Positions 53,869 through 62,878 of a stretch of DNA of 64,000 nt are shown one piece after another. The position numbers and the translations under genes were made by a program. Source of the stretch: Accumulibacter phosphatis (lineage in GTDB: Bacteria > Pseudomonadota > Gammaproteobacteria > Burkholderiales > Rhodocyclaceae). The notes under the pieces are model-generated. The model worked only from the letters and a program-made list of their open reading frames with translations, had not been told where the DNA came from and did no database searches. The number at the start of each line of letters is the position of its first letter. Position 1 is the stretch's first letter. The stretch spans positions 1 through 64,000 of the forward strand of contig NC_013193.1 in NCBI RefSeq assembly GCF_000024165.1, written 5' to 3'.

Positions 53869-55179
53869 ATGCTGCTGCTGCACATCTCTGATATTCACTT
53901 TCGTGCTCCTGAGTGCACGCAAGAGAACGACCCGAGCCGGGCTTATCGCACGCGCATGATCCAGGACGCAAAGGGTCGGGCTCGCGCGTTAGGCGGCGTT
54001 GATGCAATCCTGGTCAGTGGTGATATCGCGTTTCGCGGCGTGCAGAGCGAATACGCGGCTGCCTCGATGTGGCTCGAACAGTTAGCACGCGAGTCAGGTT
54101 GCCCACTCGAACGTATCTTCGTCGTACCGGGCAACCACGACATTGACCGGAGCCGTATTGATGGAAGCCGCCAGATACGCAACATCCACAAGGCCATCAA
54201 GGACGCGGCCCCCGCGTACCGCTATCGCGAACTGCAAGCGCAATTGACCGATGCCGCGACGGGCCGCGCGCTGTTTGAACCACTTGCTGCATACAACGAG
54301 TTCGCGGCCCACTTCAACTGTCAGGTCTTTCACGAGCGGCTCGCGTGGAAGCAGGACCTTGACTTGGCGCCGGGCATGACACTGCGTATCCACGGATTCA
54401 CCTCCACTTTGCTATCGGGAGCGGTGACCCAGGATGGGCAGGATGACAAGCAGCTTTCGCTCTATCTCAGCCCATGGCAAACCGGCCTGCTTGATCCTGA
54501 CCCCAATGTCGTGAACTTGGTAATGGGGCATCACCCGCCCGACTGGCTCATGGACCAGGATGAAGTCGAGGATGCCGTCCATGGACGCGCTGCCATTCAC
54601 TTGTGGGGTCACAAGCATCGGCAGCGGATCAACAAGGACGACCAGTACATTCGCTTGGCTGCTGGCGCGGTTAATCCGGACGCCGGTGAGCCGGGGTGGC
54701 ACCCAGCCTACAACCTCATCGAACTTTCCGTGCAAGGTTCTGGGCCAGCACGCGCGCTGCATGTGACCGCGCACCTCCTTGAATGGCAGACCAATCCGGA
54801 GCGTTACCGGGCTCGCCAAGACTCCCAAGGGCAGGCGATCTTTCAGCATTTGATCCACTGTCCTGGCGACGAGCACCCGACGCCCCCCGCCCCCGCTGCG
54901 CCAAGCGCAGGTCCGGCGCTGGAGGGGGTGGCGGCGGTTGCTGCGCAAGCACCTGATGTGGAGGCAGCTATGGGCGAAACATCCACGCGCCATCTTGTCA
55001 TCCGTTGGTGGGGCTTGCCCATGGCCGCGCGCCGTGAAATCGCACTGCGCCTCGGGCTGATTTCTGAAGATGAAGTCAGCCTGCCTGAGCCCGAGCGCTA
55101 TGCACGCGCCCTCCTGCGGGCAAAGGAACGCAATCAACTTGAACAAGTAGCTGAGGAGATAAACAAGTGGCCGACGTAG
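53869..55179 (+). CDS. calcineurin-like phosphoesterase with C-terminal helical module, 436 aa
   Basis: All metallophosphoesterase motifs are present: HISDIHFR (D-x-H, residues 5-12), VSGDIAFRG, VVPGNHDIDRS, VMGHHPPDW and LWGHKHRQR. After a Pro/Ala-rich linker (about 340-370), residues 375-436 (RHLVIRWWGLPMAARREIAL, then YARALLRAKERNQLEQVAEE) form a small helical domain resembling effector-associated adaptor domains. As first gene of the GTPase cassette it is the likely effector, cleaving a nucleic acid or nucleotide. This substrate is unknown. Confidence 0.85.
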   Translation: MLLLHISDIHFRAPECTQENDPSRAYRTRMIQDAKGRARALGGVDAILVSGDIAFRGVQSEYAAASMWLEQLARESGCPLERIFVVPGNHDIDRSRIDGSRQIRNIHKAIKDAAPAYRYRELQAQLTDAATGRALFEPLAAYNEFAAHFNCQVFHERLAWKQDLDLAPGMTLRIHGFTSTLLSGAVTQDGQDDKQLSLYLSPWQTGLLDPDPNVVNLVMGHHPPDWLMDQDEVEDAVHGRAAIHLWGHKHRQRINKDDQYIRLAAGAVNPDAGEPGWHPAYNLIELSVQGSGPARALHVTAHLLEWQTNPERYRARQDSQGQAIFQHLIHCPGDEHPTPPAPAAPSAGPALEGVAAVAAQAPDVEAAMGETSTRHLVIRWWGLPMAARREIALRLGLISEDEVSLPEPERYARALLRAKERNQLEQVAEEINKWPT

Positions 55180-56279
55180 TGATGAAAGAGGACACCGAAG
55201 AGGTCAAGCCAAGCTCGTGGTTCTGTTCATGGACGAAGGAGTTTCAGCTCGGTGAGGGCAGCGAAATGCTTAACCAGCGTTGGCAGGCGAGCAGCAACTT
55301 TGCGTACAACGCCAATGGTGCAGATGTCGAATCCCTGGTGCGCTTGGCGGTTGGTAGCCGACACGCGCCGTCGCCGGGATGGATCGCTACCCTGGAGGAG
55401 TCCTTTCGTGAAGCGTACCCAGCGTTCACAGCGAGCAGCAGCGCACGCGAGTTGAAGGTACTCTCGGCGTGCTGCCTCCTACAGATGTGTCAAGATCCAG
55501 ACCATGAATCAGCCAGTCTCCCGGCACTGGCCATTACCGCCGCGTCGGTCTCTGGGCAGCGCAAGTTCTCGTTGCCCGGAGACTTACCTCAAGCGGCCAA
55601 CGAGGCACTGCGATCGCAGTCCTTGGGTGTCGCGCGGCGCCCCAAGCTTGCGGCGGCGAGCCAATACAAGAAGTTGTTTGAAGCGTTTGAAGCGGCTGTT
55701 CAAAAGGCCAAAGCGCAGCCAGATGTCGGCATTCTCATTGAGGCGATGGCGCAAGCCGGTACGACCGTGACATCGGTGGTAAATAAGACGCAGCTGACTC
55801 TTCAAGCTCTGGCAAAACGTCTTGATCAGCAGGATGAAGAACTGCAGATGCTGTGGTGGTTGATCGGTGAGCGCAGCGAGGATCTTGCTTGCAGCTTCGG
55901 TGACGTGCCAGATGCCGCGCGTCCCTTGGTGCTGGCCAAAGAGCTAGCTGACCATACGCTTCTGCCGCCCGGGCCGCCGACGGTGCGCGCCCTCCTGTCG
56001 CGGGCGAAACTGGCAGACCGGGGGAAAGTAGCATTGGTCGATGCCTTGGCAGCCGCTCCGTTTGAGTGGTTGAGATCGCACGTAGCTCCGCCAGAGGCAT
56101 CGCCGGTTACGCAGCCGCTGCACTTCGCGGTTCTGCGTCAGTTAGAAACTGGCCCAGGCAACGCTTGGGTTGCAGGCTGGGCAGCGACGACGGATCTACC
56201 CAAGGATCTTTCCCTGTCACCCTTAATACTCGCTGAGCTGTTCTATCGCGAGCGCTTGCTCACTCGCCTGCTTGGGTGA
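55167..56279 (+). CDS. GASH-type all-helical protein, 370 aa
   Basis: A GTG start overlaps the phosphoesterase gene by 13 bp; an ATG at 55182 is an alternative. The protein is almost wholly alpha-helical. The segment DEELQMLWWLIGERSEDLAC followed by ARPLVLAKELADHTLLPPGP is the signature I associate with GTPase-associated system all-helical (GASH) proteins. These were defined computationally in NTP-dependent conflict systems (Kaur, Burroughs, Iyer and Aravind). It probably links the GTPases to the effector. No catalytic motif is seen. Confidence 0.75.
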   Translation: MADVVMKEDTEEVKPSSWFCSWTKEFQLGEGSEMLNQRWQASSNFAYNANGADVESLVRLAVGSRHAPSPGWIATLEESFREAYPAFTASSSARELKVLSACCLLQMCQDPDHESASLPALAITAASVSGQRKFSLPGDLPQAANEALRSQSLGVARRPKLAAASQYKKLFEAFEAAVQKAKAQPDVGILIEAMAQAGTTVTSVVNKTQLTLQALAKRLDQQDEELQMLWWLIGERSEDLACSFGDVPDAARPLVLAKELADHTLLPPGPPTVRALLSRAKLADRGKVALVDALAAAPFEWLRSHVAPPEASPVTQPLHFAVLRQLETGPGNAWVAGWAATTDLPKDLSLSPLILAELFYRERLLTRLLG

Positions 56280-57295
56280 GCATCATGGACGACCCGAGTC
56301 AAGTCATTCAATGCAGCAACCCGGACTGCAAGATCGCCGAAACGGGCAAGTGCGTTGAGGGTCTTGATCCCTCGGCATGCGGCAACTATGGCAAGCCGTT
56401 GCGGGTCCTGGATATTGCACCGGAGGCGGAAGAGGGTGCAGGTCCACAGATGGTCTCGTTGCCGCACGCGGATCGCCTCGCGCCCGGTGAAGCACGCGAC
56501 CTACTTCCGGAAGCCCGTGCGCGCGTCATTGCGATTGTGGGGCCGCATGACTCAGGCAAGACAAGCCTGATAGCCAGCCTGTACGATCAATTGCAGGAGG
56601 GGCCAATCGTGCCGTTCGCATTTCGTGGTTCGCAAACCCTGCATGCCTTTGAGCAAGCTTGTCATGATGCGCGAGCGGCATCCCAGCGTGGGACTCCGCA
56701 CAGCGAGCGCACCAGGCGAGGCGAGGTGCGCTTCTTCCATCTTGGATTGCTGCATCAAGAGTCGGGCGAGGCACTGAATCTGCTGCTCGGCGATCGGGCA
56801 GGAGAGGAGTATCGCGAGGCCGGCGATGACATGACATTGGCCGCGGAGTTCATCGAAGTCGAGCGGTCGGATGTTCTGACGCTCTTGGTTGACGGCAAGC
56901 GCTTGGCTCAAGACGGCCACCGGCATAACGCGCGTGAGGAACTGCTGCTGATTGTGCAAGCGCTCAAGGATGCGGAGATCCTCCCTAATGGTGCACGCCT
57001 AGCCATTGTGCTGACCAAGTTTGATGCGGTGATGGCTTCACCGAATGCGAAGCGTGTGGGGGCTGATCTTGCGACAGCAGTTGCCCGCCTTAACGCGTAT
57101 TTCGCTGATTGCTTTGCGAAGATTGAGGTCTTTCGAGTTGCCGCATCACCAACTGAACACGGGGTGGCGCGAGGTACCGGGGTCGCTGAATTGCTGTGCT
57201 TTTGGCTTGCGGACGTGTCGCCGACATCTCTGCCGCATACATTGCAAGTATTGCCGGAGCGAGTCATTGCGCGTCTTGCGGAGGTTGGAGTCTAG
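56276..57295 (+). CDS. double-GTPase subunit (DO-GTPase2-like), 339 aa
   Basis: GTG overlapping the previous stop; an ATG at 56285 is possible. The N-terminus has a Cys cluster (QCSNPDCKIAETGKC and SAC) like a zinc ribbon. The P-loop is VGPHDSGKTSLIASL. LLGDRAGEEY is the G3 region and IVLTKFDAV is a TKxD G4 motif, placing it in the TRAFAC/Ras-like GTPase class. It is coupled to its neighbours with 2-3 bp spacings. The pair of GTPases gives the system its name. Confidence 0.8.
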   Translation: MSIMDDPSQVIQCSNPDCKIAETGKCVEGLDPSACGNYGKPLRVLDIAPEAEEGAGPQMVSLPHADRLAPGEARDLLPEARARVIAIVGPHDSGKTSLIASLYDQLQEGPIVPFAFRGSQTLHAFEQACHDARAASQRGTPHSERTRRGEVRFFHLGLLHQESGEALNLLLGDRAGEEYREAGDDMTLAAEFIEVERSDVLTLLVDGKRLAQDGHRHNAREELLLIVQALKDAEILPNGARLAIVLTKFDAVMASPNAKRVGADLATAVARLNAYFADCFAKIEVFRVAASPTEHGVARGTGVAELLCFWLADVSPTSLPHTLQVLPERVIARLAEVGV

Positions 57296-57297
57296 CC

Positions 57298-58014
57298 ATG
57301 ATGCAGCAATCCGTTGTGGTCCTCGGCCTTCCTGGGAGTGGCAAGACCACCTTCTTAGCGGCGTTGTGGCACCTCGTATTCAGTCGTGAAACCGAGACCA
57401 AACTGCGCTTTGGCAGCCTGAAGAGCGGCAACGTCAAGCATTTGAACGCCATAGCAGCGCGGTGGCGGAGTGCACAGATGCAAGAGCGAACGCTGCTCGC
57501 GGGCAATCAGTTCGTCAGCATCAACTTGGTGACGGATGACAGCCAAGCGGTCACCATCACGTTCCCGGACATCGCAGGGGAGTCATATCGGCAGATGTGG
57601 GAAGAGCGCGAGTGCGAGAAAGTGGTTGCCGAGACGCTGACGCAAGGCAGCGTGTTGCTCTTCGTTCACGCAGACGACATCAAGCGTCCGCTGTGGATCA
57701 TGGATGTTGCCGCCATGGCGCTCGCGCTGGACTTGCCGCCGGACGAAGTTGCACAGCCCGTGCCATGGCAACCTCGTCTGGCGCCCACACAAGTGCAGTT
57801 GGTGGGACTGCTGAGCCTCCTCGGCGCAGCACCGCTGGACATTGGGCCACGGCGCCTTGTTGTGATGCTTTCCGCTTGGGATAAAGCGAAGGGCGAACGT
57901 CTTGCGCCACGTGAGTTTCTTCGCGCAAAGCTGCCCTTGCTCTCGCAGTACCTAGATACGAATCCGAAGCTTTGGCAGTGGACGGTGTCAATGGCGGTCA
58001 AGAAGCGCCGATAA
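57298..58014 (+). CDS. double-GTPase subunit (DO-GTPase1-like), truncated by IS21
   Basis: 238 aa as it stands. P-loop VVLGLPGSGKTTFLAALWHL, G3-like ITFPDIAGESYRQMWEE, and RRLVVMLSAWDKAK at the G4 position (SAWDK in place of NKxD). The frame runs into the IS21 end at about 57986, so the last residues (SMAVKKRR) are insertion-derived. The natural C-terminus is lost or lies beyond the window. The protein may be non-functional. Confidence 0.75.
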   Translation: MMQQSVVVLGLPGSGKTTFLAALWHLVFSRETETKLRFGSLKSGNVKHLNAIAARWRSAQMQERTLLAGNQFVSINLVTDDSQAVTITFPDIAGESYRQMWEERECEKVVAETLTQGSVLLFVHADDIKRPLWIMDVAAMALALDLPPDEVAQPVPWQPRLAPTQVQLVGLLSLLGAAPLDIGPRRLVVMLSAWDKAKGERLAPREFLRAKLPLLSQYLDTNPKLWQWTVSMAVKKRR

Positions 58015-58104
58015 CTGGCTGCGAGCGGTGGAGGATGTGACCGGGGAGGGACGGTCCGTGGTCGAGACGGATGGGGGTTTTGGGGCGTCTGGGCGACCGA
58101 TGGT

Positions 58105-58165
58105 GCGGCAGGAGGGCGCGTCGGAAGGAGCCCGAAGGGCGACTGGAGACGCGCCCTCCTGCCGC
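58105..58165. repeat. 18-bp perfect inverted repeat in IS21 left region
   Basis: GCGGCAGGAGGGCGCGTC pairs with GACGCGCCCTCCTGCCGC across 25 bp. It would fold into a very stable hairpin, possibly a transcription barrier or a transposase-binding site. Confidence 0.8.
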
Positions 58166-58402
58166 GCGGTGGCCATCGGGGAAACCTGCCGCGGATGCGG
58201 CCAAGGGGGCCAGGCGGGGATGACAAGCCCGTTCGCGATGCGGTAAAAAGGACCCGCCGAGGAGAACGGGCACGACACCGGCCAAACCCGCAAAGTCCAC
58301 ACCGATGTCGTGCCCCACACCGTGCTGGGCACGGGTGCAGGGAGAGTATTTCACGAGCGGCCTCTTCCTGTCGATAGCTCGTTGGCGTAAGCGGAACCGC
58401 CA

Positions 58403-58855
58403 ATGGAAGCCACCGGCCGATTCTTCCTGTGCCATCGCTGTCGAACCCAGGTCGTCGTCTGCAGCCGCTGCGACCGGGGCCAGATCTATTGCGCCGCTGG
58501 CTGCGCGCAGGCGGCACGCCGCGCTTGCGTCCAGGAAGCCGGCCGCCGCTACCAGAAGAGCCGAAGAGGCCGCCTCAAGCATGCCGAAAGAAACCGCCGT
58601 TACCGGCTGCGTCAGCAGAATGTGACGCATCAGGGTTCTATGCCGCCGGCACAAGATGATCTACTGCTGGCGAACTCGGCAGTGGGCCGGGAACCGGCGG
58701 CAGTCGGTTCGAGCGCCCATTCCCGGACGGCGCGCTGCCATTTCTGCGGGATGCGCTGTTCGGGTTTGCTCAGGCAGGGCTTCCTGGGTAGCTGCCGGGT
58801 TCCATCCGCCATCTCACCTGATCGAAGAGGAACCCGATTTGAGCATTTCCCCTGA
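58403..58855 (+). CDS. IS21 accessory zinc-finger-like protein, 150 aa
   Basis: Two Cys clusters are visible: FLCHRCRTQVVVCSRCDRGQ followed by YCAAGC, and CHFCGMRCSGLL. Between them is a highly basic stretch (YQKSRRGRLKHAERNRRYRL). Proteins of this kind occur just upstream of istA in some IS21-type elements. The 3' end overlaps the istA start by 17 bp. Its role is unknown. Confidence 0.6.
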   Translation: MEATGRFFLCHRCRTQVVVCSRCDRGQIYCAAGCAQAARRACVQEAGRRYQKSRRGRLKHAERNRRYRLRQQNVTHQGSMPPAQDDLLLANSAVGREPAAVGSSAHSRTARCHFCGMRCSGLLRQGFLGSCRVPSAISPDRRGTRFEHFP

Positions 58856-59529
58856 AACGGAAGCGCAGATTCTGCGCTACTACCATGCCGAGCGCTGGCG
58901 CATCGGCACCATCGCCACCCAACTGGGCGTCCATCATGGCACCGTCCGGCGTGTCCTGACGCAGGCGGGTCTGCCACGTACGGGTATTTCGCCGCGCCCT
59001 TCCCGCATCGACCCCTATCTGACCTTCATCCGCGCGACCCTGGCGCAGTTTCCGACGCTGACGGCCAGCCGGCTGTACGTCATGGTCAAGGAACGCGGCT
59101 ATCCCGGCCGTCCCGATCACTTTCGTCATCTGGTCGCCTTGCATCGTCCGCGACCGAAGGCGGAAGCCTACCTGCGGCTCTCGACGCTGCCCGGCGAACA
59201 GGCACAGGTCGATTGGGGGCACTTCGGCCACCTGGAAATCGGCCGCGCCCGCCGGGCACTGATGGCCTTCGTGATGGTGCTGGCGTGGTCGCGCATGATT
59301 TACCTGCGCTTCTTTCTCGATGCGCGCATGGAGAACTTCCTGCGCGGCCATGTCGGGGCGTTTGGCGCTTGGGGGGGGCTGGCGAGAGTGCTGCTGTACG
59401 ACAACCTGAAGAGCGCCGTCCTCGAGCGACAAGGGCAGGCGATCCGCTTCAATCCCACCTTGCTGCAGTTCGCCGGTCATTATCGCTACGAGCCTCGCCC
59501 GGTGGCGATCGCGCGGGGGAATGAGAAGG
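58839..59529 (+). pseudogene. istA: istA 5' part (IS21 transposase), interrupted
   Basis: Start at the TTG at 58839 (LSISPETEAQILRYYHAERW) with AGAGG upstream. WRIGTIATQLGVHHGTVRRV is the HTH. QAQVDWGHFG carries the first and LLYDNLKSAV the second Asp of the DDE triad. The frame breaks after ARGNEK because of the inserted element. The final Glu lies in the 3' part (GRVERAIRYAREAFF). Joining both parts restores a full-length enzyme. Confidence 0.92.
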
Positions 59530-59549
59530 AGTGTGCTGCATATTGCACC

Positions 59550-61628
59550 TCATGCGGTATGTGCGGGGAAACTTCCCTCGCGGGTGGTTGATTTGCCTGT
59601 GGTTTTGCCTTGATGTTGATGCTTGACCGGCGTGTCAGGACCAGGCGGTTCGAAGAGGTAGCCGCCCCTGTCGTCATACTTGTGGGCCTTGAGCAGGCCG
59701 GCGCGCCGCCAACGCTTGAGGCTGTCCGGACAGATGTTGAGACGCTGTGCCATTTCATGCAGGGTCAGCAAGCCACGCGCGCGCAGCCGATCGTGGCGAC
59801 TGGGCAGCGCATAGTCGATCCGGATACGACGAACCATCGGGCGGTGGAAGGGCTTGCCGTCGCCGGAGATCAAGCCTTGGTCGTTGAGCCAGTCCGCGAT
59901 TTCACTATCGGTGTGATCTTCGAGGAGTCGGTCAATCTCGGCGACCACGGTGCCTGGCGTCTGGCGCAGCATCCAGGCTGGCTTGGGCAGCGGGAGGTGC
60001 AGCGTGTGCGTCGCACCACCGCTGAAGCGTACTTGCGCCCTGATGTCGGCCTCTTTGAGCAAGGTGACATCCGCGATCAGCAACCGGGCCATCCGCTTGC
60101 GCTCCCGGTCAGCCGTATGGGGATCGTTCCACAGGCGTGGGAAGTCTTTCGCCAGCGCAAGGATGGCGGCGCGCTGCTGGTCATCGAGCCCGGTCTCGCT
60201 CTCGCGCTGTTTGTCGTAGTGCTCCTGGGCCGCCGTCTGGTTGCGCAGCGCCTGGTTCCATTCCACTTCCAGCGAATCGGCGACCAGACGGTTGTCGGGA
60301 TCACAACGCATATAACGGCGGCGTGCCAGATCGGACTCGTAGCGCGCCCGCTCGACGGCTTGACGGCGCAAGCGGTCACTGTCTTCGCTTCGGCTCTCCA
60401 GTTCTTTCTGCACCGCCAGCGCCACCCCCAGGGTGATCGGAGTCACGACCTCCACCAGCAAGCGGCCAATGGCCGCGTCGAGTTCGCCACCGACAATCTG
60501 CTGGCAGATCGGCTGCGCATGCTCGACCCCCTCGCGCTGACAAACATAATCCGGCACGCGCCGTGTGCCGTTCACATGATAGCGAACGGTCATGCGATCA
60601 CCACATTTGGCGCAGAGGGCCAATCCTTGCAGCAACGCCGGGCCTTCACGCGGCGTGCCCCGATCACGCCCGGTGGCAGGTGCCTGCGCATTGTCGCGCA
60701 GGATCCGGAGGTTCTCTTCGTACTCGTCCCAAGTAATGTATCCAGCATGGGCATCACGAATCAGCGCGATCCATTCCTCGGATGGCAGCCGTTGATGGCG
60801 ATGAGAACCATCGGGCTGCTTGCGCACGCGCGTCCGCCCAAAGCAAAAGGCACCGGTATAGCGCGGATGATGCAGGAGCCAGAGCGCGCGCGAGTGTTCG
60901 AGATCAGTCCACAACAGCTCGCCAGTCTGCGGTCCGCGGTAAATCCGGTGCGGGAAGCTCAGCCCTTCGGCACGAAAGGCCTTGACCGTCGCCGTTGCCG
61001 AACCCGTACGCCGGAAGGTGCGGAAGAACTGCCGCAGGCTTTCCTGAACGCGGACATCGGGATCCAGCCGCACGCGCCCGGCCGGATCGTAATCAAATCC
61101 GATCGGCAGCCGAATCTCGAGTTCGCCGCGGCGAGCCTTGTTGAGGATGCCACCGCGCAGCCGGGCCTGCAAAACGTGCAGTTCGGCCTCGCTCATCGTA
61201 CCCTTCAGGCCGAGCAGCAAGCGATCATTGAAGTGCGCCGGGTCGTACACACCGTCTTCGTCGAGGATCAGCGTGTCCGCCAAAGCGCAGATCTCCAGCA
61301 GGCGGTGCCAGTCCGTCGAGTTGCGCGCCAGACGCGACACTTCCAGGCCCATGACGATCCCCGCCCGCCCCAGACCGACCTCGCTGACCAGTCGCTGGAA
61401 GCCTTCGCGATCCACCGCACTCGCCCCGGACTGGCCGAGATCGGAGTCAATGACGACGACTTGATCGAGACGCCAGCCCAGTGCCAGGGCCCGCTCGCGC
61501 AAATCGTACTGGCGCTTGGTACTCTCGCTGTTCTCGAGCACCTGGCGCAACGTCGACTGCCGCACGTAGAGATAGGCATTTCTCTTCAGGTGTCGCGCCT
61601 GTATTTTTGCGTGCTGCTCACCCATCAT
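59550..61628 (-). CDS. large serine recombinase, 692 aa
   Basis: Resolvase domain with nucleophile Ser25 in AYLYVRQSTLRQV and Arg-rich active-site segment LEVSRLARNSTDWHRLL. A recombinase domain follows, then a Cys zinc ribbon (ALCAKCGDRMTV, then YVCQREG), a coiled-coil stretch and a C-terminal MerR-like HTH (LTLHEMAQRLNICPDSLKRW). It appears intact. It should catalyse excision and insertion of the surrounding element. The last gene of its operon, it ends 20 bp from the insertion edge. Confidence 0.93.
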   Translation of the reverse strand: MMGEQHAKIQARHLKRNAYLYVRQSTLRQVLENSESTKRQYDLRERALALGWRLDQVVVIDSDLGQSGASAVDREGFQRLVSEVGLGRAGIVMGLEVSRLARNSTDWHRLLEICALADTLILDEDGVYDPAHFNDRLLLGLKGTMSEAELHVLQARLRGGILNKARRGELEIRLPIGFDYDPAGRVRLDPDVRVQESLRQFFRTFRRTGSATATVKAFRAEGLSFPHRIYRGPQTGELLWTDLEHSRALWLLHHPRYTGAFCFGRTRVRKQPDGSHRHQRLPSEEWIALIRDAHAGYITWDEYEENLRILRDNAQAPATGRDRGTPREGPALLQGLALCAKCGDRMTVRYHVNGTRRVPDYVCQREGVEHAQPICQQIVGGELDAAIGRLLVEVVTPITLGVALAVQKELESRSEDSDRLRRQAVERARYESDLARRRYMRCDPDNRLVADSLEVEWNQALRNQTAAQEHYDKQRESETGLDDQQRAAILALAKDFPRLWNDPHTADRERKRMARLLIADVTLLKEADIRAQVRFSGGATHTLHLPLPKPAWMLRQTPGTVVAEIDRLLEDHTDSEIADWLNDQGLISGDGKPFHRPMVRRIRIDYALPSRHDRLRARGLLTLHEMAQRLNICPDSLKRWRRAGLLKAHKYDDRGGYLFEPPGPDTPVKHQHQGKTTGKSTTREGSFPAHTA

Positions 61629-61909
61629 GGCCTACTCTCCCGTGCCGTCGCCAGCGCCATGCTGGCGACCAGATTGATCAGGTGCTGTTCCATCCCCGCC
61701 GGTAACCTCGACTCATTGCGCAGAGCGGCGGCGGCCGGACTCGGGGCCGTTTCGCTGACGCCACGCATCCAGGCCGCCATCCCTTTGAACAGGAAGAGTG
61801 CACGCCCGGGCGAGCGGTGACGGCCGCCGGGCCTCTCGGCGGTCTCTTGCCGCAAGGACTCGTAACCCTCGGCCAAGGTCTGGCCATCGGTCATCAGCGT
61901 CGGCTTCAT
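61625..61909 (-). CDS. small partner of the serine recombinase, 94 aa
   Basis: MKPTLMTDGQTLAEGYESLR and a second segment GMEQHLINLVASMALATARE. Its start overlaps the HTH gene stop and its stop overlaps the recombinase ATG (ATGA both times). No known domain. It is likely an accessory factor of mobility. Confidence 0.75.
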   Translation of the reverse strand: MKPTLMTDGQTLAEGYESLRQETAERPGGRHRSPGRALFLFKGMAAWMRGVSETAPSPAAAALRNESRLPAGMEQHLINLVASMALATARESRP

Positions 61910-62373
61910 CGGCGTTTTTTTTTGCTCCGTGCCAGCGCGCGGTCGACCGTGCGCCGATGGACGGCCAGTCCGAAGTGCTCTGCGATCCGCTCCACCAACT
62001 CCTGTGCGTCCAGTCCTTCTTCCTGGGCACGTGCCGCCTCGATGAAGGCCATGACCTCGTCGGTGATCTTGTGCGGTCCGTGCGGCCCTCGCTTGACCGG
62101 CAACAGTCCGGCGAGACCCGCGCGTTCGAAATCTGCCTGGGCCTTGTAGAAGGTCGGCCGGGAGACGCCGAAGCTGCTGGCGGCATCGACAACGGTCTGA
62201 CCTTCGGTGCGTACACGACGCAGCATCTCGTAACGCACCTGTACCAAGTCCCGCGGATCGAAGAACTCGCTGTCGAGAAAGGCGGCATCCTGAACGTCCT
62301 GCGCGTGCGGATTCACGGTTCCGCTCTCGGCGAGAGCGAGGAGTTTGGGGTCGGGCTTCGAGGGCGGGATCAT
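61906..62373 (-). CDS. helix-turn-helix protein of the serine-recombinase element
   Basis: 155 aa from the ATG at 62373 (62382 also possible). QTVVDAASSFGVSRPTFYKA is a clear transposase-type HTH, followed by GLLPVKRGPHGPHKITDEVM and a second helical part ending in RTVDRALARSKKKRR. It resembles the HTH-only helix_turn_helix_29/IS630-like N-termini. It would bind element ends or regulate the operon. Confidence 0.8.
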   Translation of the reverse strand: MIPPSKPDPKLLALAESGTVNPHAQDVQDAAFLDSEFFDPRDLVQVRYEMLRRVRTEGQTVVDAASSFGVSRPTFYKAQADFERAGLAGLLPVKRGPHGPHKITDEVMAFIEAARAQEEGLDAQELVERIAEHFGLAVHRRTVDRALARSKKKRR

Positions 62374-62539
62374 TGTAAGCATAATTCTGCCACACAAAGG
62401 CCGATGCAAAGACCCATTTTTGAGTTGGAGCCGTAACGCACTGATTGGTAATGGTCTTGCCATATCGGAAACGGAGTCATGGCATCGAGTCCTCCGTCAG
62501 TTCTCCCAGCAGGGCAGAATTCACTTAACACTGCCGGCA

Positions 62540-62878
62540 TTATTCTCTTGACACTTTGCGCTGCCGGGAGCTTGCCCCGGCCGACCCCTGTGCTGCGCTT
62601 TGGCGGACAATCAGCGCCACCAGGTGCAAGAGGTCGTCGACCCGGAAGTGCGAGCGGCCGGCCGACACGCTGGCGAACGGATCCGGCGCCACTGCACTGG
62701 TCCAGGCGGCTGTCAGGCGCCTCACCCGGCCGCTGTCATCGTGAAAGTAGACGCGCTCCTCGCCCCAGGCATTGCGCCGTTCGATCAGAACGAACTCGCG
62801 CCCAAAGAGGGGATGAAACGGGTGGGTGACCCGAAAAACTTGTTGCTGATCGACTGCATCATCTGCAGTTGGCTGCTC
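62540..62878 (-). CDS. DUF5372 family protein (start unclear)
   Basis: The frame VFRVTHPFHPLFGREFVLIE continues with AWGEERVYFHDDSGRVRRLT, AAWTSAVAPDPFASVSAGRS and HFRVDDLLHLV, the DUF5372 pattern. Such proteins accompany this type of recombinase operon. No good in-frame ATG, GTG or ribosome site is visible upstream before the element edge, so the 5' end may be cut or use a rare start. Confidence 0.75.
   Translation of the reverse strand, partial: EQPTADDAVDQQQVFRVTHPFHPLFGREFVLIERRNAWGEERVYFHDDSGRVRRLTAAWTSAVAPDPFASVSAGRSHFRVDDLLHLVALIVRQSAAQGSAGASSRQRKVSRE

Noticed and set aside
59610..61820. 736-aa plus-strand frame opposite the serine recombinase
   Set aside because: Antisense shadow; the minus strand shows resolvase, zinc-ribbon and HTH motifs.
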